Part shown: in pieces, positions 6,610-10,084 of the stretch
How positions within the stretch are numbered: position 1 is the stretch's first letter
Layout: each line of letters opens with the position of its first letter
Assembly: GCA_003978475.1 (NCBI GenBank)
Contig: QNZR01000023.1
Span: 1-10,084, forward strand
Length of the DNA: 10,084 nucleotides
Source: Sulfurimonas sp.
GTDB lineage: Bacteria; Campylobacterota; Campylobacteria; Campylobacterales; Sulfurimonadaceae
Direction of reading: 5' to 3'
Program-made: the position numbers and the translations under genes
Notes under the pieces: model-generated
What the model was told of the DNA's origin: nothing
The model's input: only the letters and a program-made list of their open reading frames with translations
Databases searched by the model: none

Positions 6610-6756
6610 ATGAGATTCATATCGGCAGGTGGGCTGTTTTTGCTATTATTTATGGGCCGCTCCTCGACGTCACGGGATACTTCTGCGTATGATCGTGAGT
6701 ACGGATTCCCCATCTACATGTATATTGTATTACCTATTAGGAGTTGTATAGAATGA
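6610..6756 (+). CDS. Small hydrophobic 48-residue ORF coupled to the response regulator
   Basis: The ORF begins with ATG at 6610, preceded by AAGAGG (6596-6601) at an ideal 8-base spacing and by a TATAAT box. Its TGA at 6754-6756 overlaps the response regulator's ATG as ATGA, the classic form of translational coupling. The peptide starts MRFISAGGLFLLLFMGRSS, which resembles a short signal or membrane segment (residues 3-16), followed by a polar middle (18-32, rich in Ser, Thr and charged residues) and a second hydrophobic stretch FPIYMYIVLPI (33-43). I do not recognise a family. It may be a small membrane peptide, a leader peptide, or the remnant of a longer exported protein. Expression signals are good; protein function is unknown. 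Confidence 0.5.
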   Translation: MRFISAGGLFLLLFMGRSSTSRDTSAYDREYGFPIYMYIVLPIRSCIE

Positions 6757-7487
6757 TTAATCCTGAAGAACTTTACCGCATCAGTTCTGCAAAAAGTATT
6801 CTGTTTGTCGAAGATGATTCGATTCTGCGTCAAAGTGCCGAAATTATGTTTAAAGAACTTTTTGCTCTAGTCGATACTGCCGGAGACGGGAAAAGCGCTT
6901 TGCTGGCATACCATGACTACTACAACAAACACCGTCACTACTATGATATTGTCATTACCGATATTAAAATGCCCCGCATGAGTGGGATTGAGCTCACTTC
7001 AGAACTCTATAAAATCCATAAAGACCAGTCGATCATTGTTATTTCGGCACATGATGACAGCGAATACCTGATTGAGCTCATTAACCTTGGTGTCAGCAGC
7101 TTTATTCAAAAACCCTTCAGTACCCAAAATATGATTGATAAAATCTACGATGTCTGCCTGAACCTTGACAATCACCATGACAATCAGAGAAATATTAGCA
7201 TTAACGGGAACTACGTCTGGTGTCATGATGCCAAATGCATGCTCCATGACAATCAGGAAATTAAACTGACCAAAAATGAAAAACGACTCCTCTATCTACT
7301 CTTTTCCGATCCCCTGATGACCTTTAAGTCCCATGAACTGTTTGAATTTATCAACAGTGATACCGAAGAGGAGTTTAATGCCAACTCATTGAAATCCCTG
7401 ATTAAACGATTGCGTAAAAAAATACCCGCCAATTTAATTGAAAATATTTATGCTGAAGGGTACAAAATCAACAGTGACCTACTTTAA
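6753..7487 (+). CDS. Two-component response regulator, OmpR/PhoB type
   Basis: A 244-residue regulator. The receiver domain (about 13-130) has the acidic pocket Glu20-Asp21-Asp22, the phospho-acceptor Asp70 in VITDIKMPRMSG, the switch Ser98 in VISAH, and the conserved Lys120 in QKPF. A linker leads to a C-terminal winged-helix DNA-binding domain (about 148-244), with LTKNEKRLLYLLF and a recognition-helix region NSLKSLIKRLRKKI (211-224), ending in the typical IYAEGYKI wing. I choose the ATG at 6753 over the TTG at 6744 because TAGGAG (6738-6743) lies nine bases before it and the small ORF's stop overlaps it. It overlaps the sensor kinase by about 38 bases, and kinase and regulator are surely partners. 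Target genes are not visible. Confidence 0.93.
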   Translation: MINPEELYRISSAKSILFVEDDSILRQSAEIMFKELFALVDTAGDGKSALLAYHDYYNKHRHYYDIVITDIKMPRMSGIELTSELYKIHKDQSIIVISAHDDSEYLIELINLGVSSFIQKPFSTQNMIDKIYDVCLNLDNHHDNQRNISINGNYVWCHDAKCMLHDNQEIKLTKNEKRLLYLLFSDPLMTFKSHELFEFINSDTEEEFNANSLKSLIKRLRKKIPANLIENIYAEGYKINSDLL

Positions 7488-10071
7488 CACTTTTGTTATT
7501 CTGATTTTACTGCTGTTTGCCACACCTTCAAGTGCCAAAGACTCCCTACAAAACGTCTCCTTACAGCTCCAATGGCTCGATCAGTTTCAATTTGCCGGTT
7601 ACTATGTCGCCAGGGAGAAAGGTTTTTATCGTGATGTCGGTCTTGACGTTACCATAAAACCCTATCATAAAGAGCTGTCTCCCGTTAATGAGGTCATCAC
7701 AGGCAATGCCACCTACGGCACCGGACGCTCAACACTGCTGCTTGAACGCTCTTTCGGCGCCCCGGTCGTTCTTCTTGCCGCCATATTTCAATCATCTCCG
7801 CTAATACTGCTTGGCCTAAAACGAACCGACCTTAACACGACCGATGATTTTAAGGGCAAACGCCTGATGGCTCTTCCGGAGACCACCTCCTCGGTGGCCA
7901 TGCAGGCAATGATTGCCTCGCAAGGTGTTGCCTTCTCGGACATGACCCTCCTGCCGCACTCCCTCGCCCTCGAAGATCTCATAAACGGCAACACGGATCT
8001 AATGGCATGCTATATTTCCAATGAGCCTTACAGACTGCAACAACAAGGGTATGACTACACCGTTTTTGACCCGAAAACCTATGGCTTTGATTTCTATGGC
8101 GATCTTTTGTTTACCAGTGAAACCGAAGCATACGAGCACCCGGAACGAACTACCAAATTTTTGGAAGCTTCCTTAAAAGGGTGGATCTATGCTTTTTCGC
8201 ACATAGAGGAGACGGCGGCCCTCATTTTTACCCGCTACAACACACAAAATAAAACGCTTAAGGCGCTGCAATATGAGGGACAGATATTAAAACAGCTTGC
8301 CTACAAAAACGGAGTTGCGCTAGGCGATCTGGATTATCATAAGCTGCAAAACATGTTTGATATGTACAAGATCATGCAACTCCATCAAAAAGATATTGCC
8401 ATTGATGATATTCTTTTTTCTAAACACAAACTCAAATTCAACAATCGGGAAAAAGCCTACATGAACCAGACAAAAATCATTAATGTCTGTATGGATCTGG
8501 ACTTCCCGCCCTATACCCTTAAAGACATTTCGGGTTACAACGGCATATCTATTGATTTTTTTAACCTTTTATCGGAAAAATCCGGTCTCATATTTAACTT
8601 TATTCCAGTGAAAAACCGGGCCGAAGCCGCCATCTATTTACAACAAAAACGCTGCACACTTGTACCTCACATCAGTACGCACAAAACAACCCATCCGCTG
8701 CTTGAACCGACCCACAGCTACCTCCATGACAATCTTGCTATGGTGACGTCCATTAAACGACCCTATATTAACGATCTTTCTGACATTCAACATAAAAAAA
8801 TTGCAATTATTTCAGGAGTCAAACATGTCGCTTCCCAGCTGCATAAACGCTACCCCAACCTCCAGCTCATTGAGGTACTAAGTCCTGAGGTTGCTTTTAA
8901 AAAAGTACGTGACGGGGAGTTTTACGGTTTTTTAGGTCCATACCGTTCCCTCTCTTATGCCATTCAAAAATCCTATATCGGTGAGCTTAAAATTGCCATT
9001 AAACTCGATGCACCTCCGGTAGATGTCAGCATCGGCGTTGCGCGTCACAATCCCATACTGCTGAACATTCTCAATAAAACCTTGCACGCCATTACCCCTG
9101 AAGAGCGCCATGACATCTACCAACGATGGATTACTACCAATACCATAGAAACCACCGATTACACGTTTCTCATACAGCTCATGAGCGTCATGGCACTCAT
9201 CGTCGCTATTTTTCTCTATAGACAATCTCTGCTAAAAAAGAAAAACCTGGAGCTTGAACAGCTGCAAAACGAACTTGAAACACTCAACCATCTGCTTGAG
9301 AAAAAAGTGACGAAAGCCGTTAGCGAACTGCGTAAAAAAGACCAACTGATGATGCAGCAGTCGCGGCTGGCACAACTGGGTGAGATGATTAGTATGATCG
9401 CCCATCAATGGCGCCAACCACTTGCGGCGATCTCATCTACAGTGGTAGGTATTAAGCTTAAAAATGCCCTCAACAAGTTTGATCTCTCCAAAGAAAAAGA
9501 GCGCCAGGCCTATCAGCAATATCTCAACGACAATTTTGAGCAGATAGAGAACTATATATTGACACTCAGCAATACCATTGATGATTTCAGAAATTTCTAT
9601 AAAAGTGAAAAAATCTCGACATATGCTTCCATCAACGGTACTCTGGAAAAAACTTTTAAGATTATTGAGAGTGCTTTAGCGACGGAAAATATTATATTGG
9701 TGAAACGCTTTCACTCCAAACACAAACTATTGATGTATGAAAATGAACTCCTGCAAGTCTTCTTGAATCTCATTAAAAATGCCCAGGACAATTTTCATGA
9801 GCGCCGTATTGAAAAAGCCGTATTGACCATTACAACCTTCGATGTCCATGAGGGCATCGGGGTAGAAATATGTGACAATGGCGGCGGTATTGACGAGAGC
9901 ATTCATAATCAGATTTACGACCCTTACTTCTCCACCAAAAACAAAAAAAACGGGACGGGACTGGGACTGTACATGTCTAAAATGATTGTGGAAGAACACC
10001 ACCACGGCAAACTGACACACTACAACAAAAACGGCGGTGTCTGCTTTAGCATCATGATTCCACTCAACTGA
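7450..10071 (+). CDS. Sensor histidine kinase with tandem NMT1/THI5-like and SBP_bac_3-like sensor domains
   Basis: An 873-residue membrane kinase. From the ATG at 7450: signal peptide (Lys3 and Lys6, then hydrophobic 16-26, probable cut after PSSA near 29); NMT1/THI5-like periplasmic domain (about 36-265) with LQLQWLDQFQFAGYYVAREK; a linker; a family-3 solute-binding domain (about 342-561) opening INVCMDLDFPPYT; one membrane span (about 571-591); a coiled coil rich in Leu, Glu and Lys (594-630); the phospho-acceptor His652 in MIAHQWRQPLAAIS; and a HATPase_c domain with N-box NLIKNAQDN (Asn777), CDNGGGI (Asp809), the DPYFSTK F-box and GTGLGL (835-840). All catalytic boxes are intact. NMT1/THI5 domains bind thiamine-pyrimidine-like or other small organic ligands, and family-3 domains bind amino acids or related solutes; the actual signal is unknown. 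Alternative starts are TTG 7438 and GTG 7474. Confidence 0.93.
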   Translation: MLKGTKSTVTYFNTFVILILLLFATPSSAKDSLQNVSLQLQWLDQFQFAGYYVAREKGFYRDVGLDVTIKPYHKELSPVNEVITGNATYGTGRSTLLLERSFGAPVVLLAAIFQSSPLILLGLKRTDLNTTDDFKGKRLMALPETTSSVAMQAMIASQGVAFSDMTLLPHSLALEDLINGNTDLMACYISNEPYRLQQQGYDYTVFDPKTYGFDFYGDLLFTSETEAYEHPERTTKFLEASLKGWIYAFSHIEETAALIFTRYNTQNKTLKALQYEGQILKQLAYKNGVALGDLDYHKLQNMFDMYKIMQLHQKDIAIDDILFSKHKLKFNNREKAYMNQTKIINVCMDLDFPPYTLKDISGYNGISIDFFNLLSEKSGLIFNFIPVKNRAEAAIYLQQKRCTLVPHISTHKTTHPLLEPTHSYLHDNLAMVTSIKRPYINDLSDIQHKKIAIISGVKHVASQLHKRYPNLQLIEVLSPEVAFKKVRDGEFYGFLGPYRSLSYAIQKSYIGELKIAIKLDAPPVDVSIGVARHNPILLNILNKTLHAITPEERHDIYQRWITTNTIETTDYTFLIQLMSVMALIVAIFLYRQSLLKKKNLELEQLQNELETLNHLLEKKVTKAVSELRKKDQLMMQQSRLAQLGEMISMIAHQWRQPLAAISSTVVGIKLKNALNKFDLSKEKERQAYQQYLNDNFEQIENYILTLSNTIDDFRNFYKSEKISTYASINGTLEKTFKIIESALATENIILVKRFHSKHKLLMYENELLQVFLNLIKNAQDNFHERRIEKAVLTITTFDVHEGIGVEICDNGGGIDESIHNQIYDPYFSTKNKKNGTGLGLYMSKMIVEEHHHGKLTHYNKNGGVCFSIMIPLN

Positions 10072-10084
10072 TCTTTTTCAGGAT

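Noticed and set aside
6744..6752. TTG start of the response regulator at 6744
   Set aside because: TAGGAG at 6738-6743 directly abuts this TTG, leaving no spacing, while it is nine bases from the ATG at 6753, which also overlaps the small ORF's stop.

Overview
The window reads as chromosomal DNA of a Campylobacterota (Epsilonproteobacteria) bacterium, probably related to Sulfurimonas or Sulfuricurvum. This is inference from protein style: a kinase H-box reading IAHQWRQPL, a grpE-dnaK unit with an HspR-type operator, and a first gene whose type I recall from Sulfurimonas. No search was possible. Genes are densely packed with many overlapping ends. I see no tRNA, rRNA, CRISPR or insertion sequence.

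Left block (1-2040, + strand): three overlapping genes form one apparent operon. They are a membrane-anchored protein with a C-terminal SH3-like segment and a damaged or missing 5' end, a PlsC-type lysophosphatidic acid acyltransferase, and a CrcB/Fluc fluoride channel. This block converges with the next one, with only two bases between the stop codons.

Second block (2043-3844, - strand): proA (gamma-glutamyl phosphate reductase, proline synthesis) is followed by a small lone ABC ATPase that starts at TTG inside the proA stop. A TATAAT box lies just upstream of proA.

Third block (3901-6482, - strand): a grpE-dnaK chaperone operon. It has a consensus sigma-70 promoter (TTGACA, 17 bases, TATAAT with extended TG), overlapped by an inverted repeat resembling the HAIR operator of HspR, and a clear terminator after dnaK. 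hrcA, which often precedes grpE, is not here. The promoter position fixes the grpE start at 6416.

Right block (6523-10071, + strand): a two-component system. A likely promoter with dyad and direct repeats precedes a 48-codon hydrophobic small ORF. Its stop overlaps the ATG of an OmpR/PhoB-like response regulator, which in turn overlaps a large sensor kinase. The kinase carries two different periplasmic binding-protein domains in tandem (NMT1/THI5-like, then SBP_bac_3-like), one membrane span, and a complete histidine kinase core. The most interesting points are the undescribed small ORF, the double-sensor kinase with unknown ligand, and the HAIR-like site.
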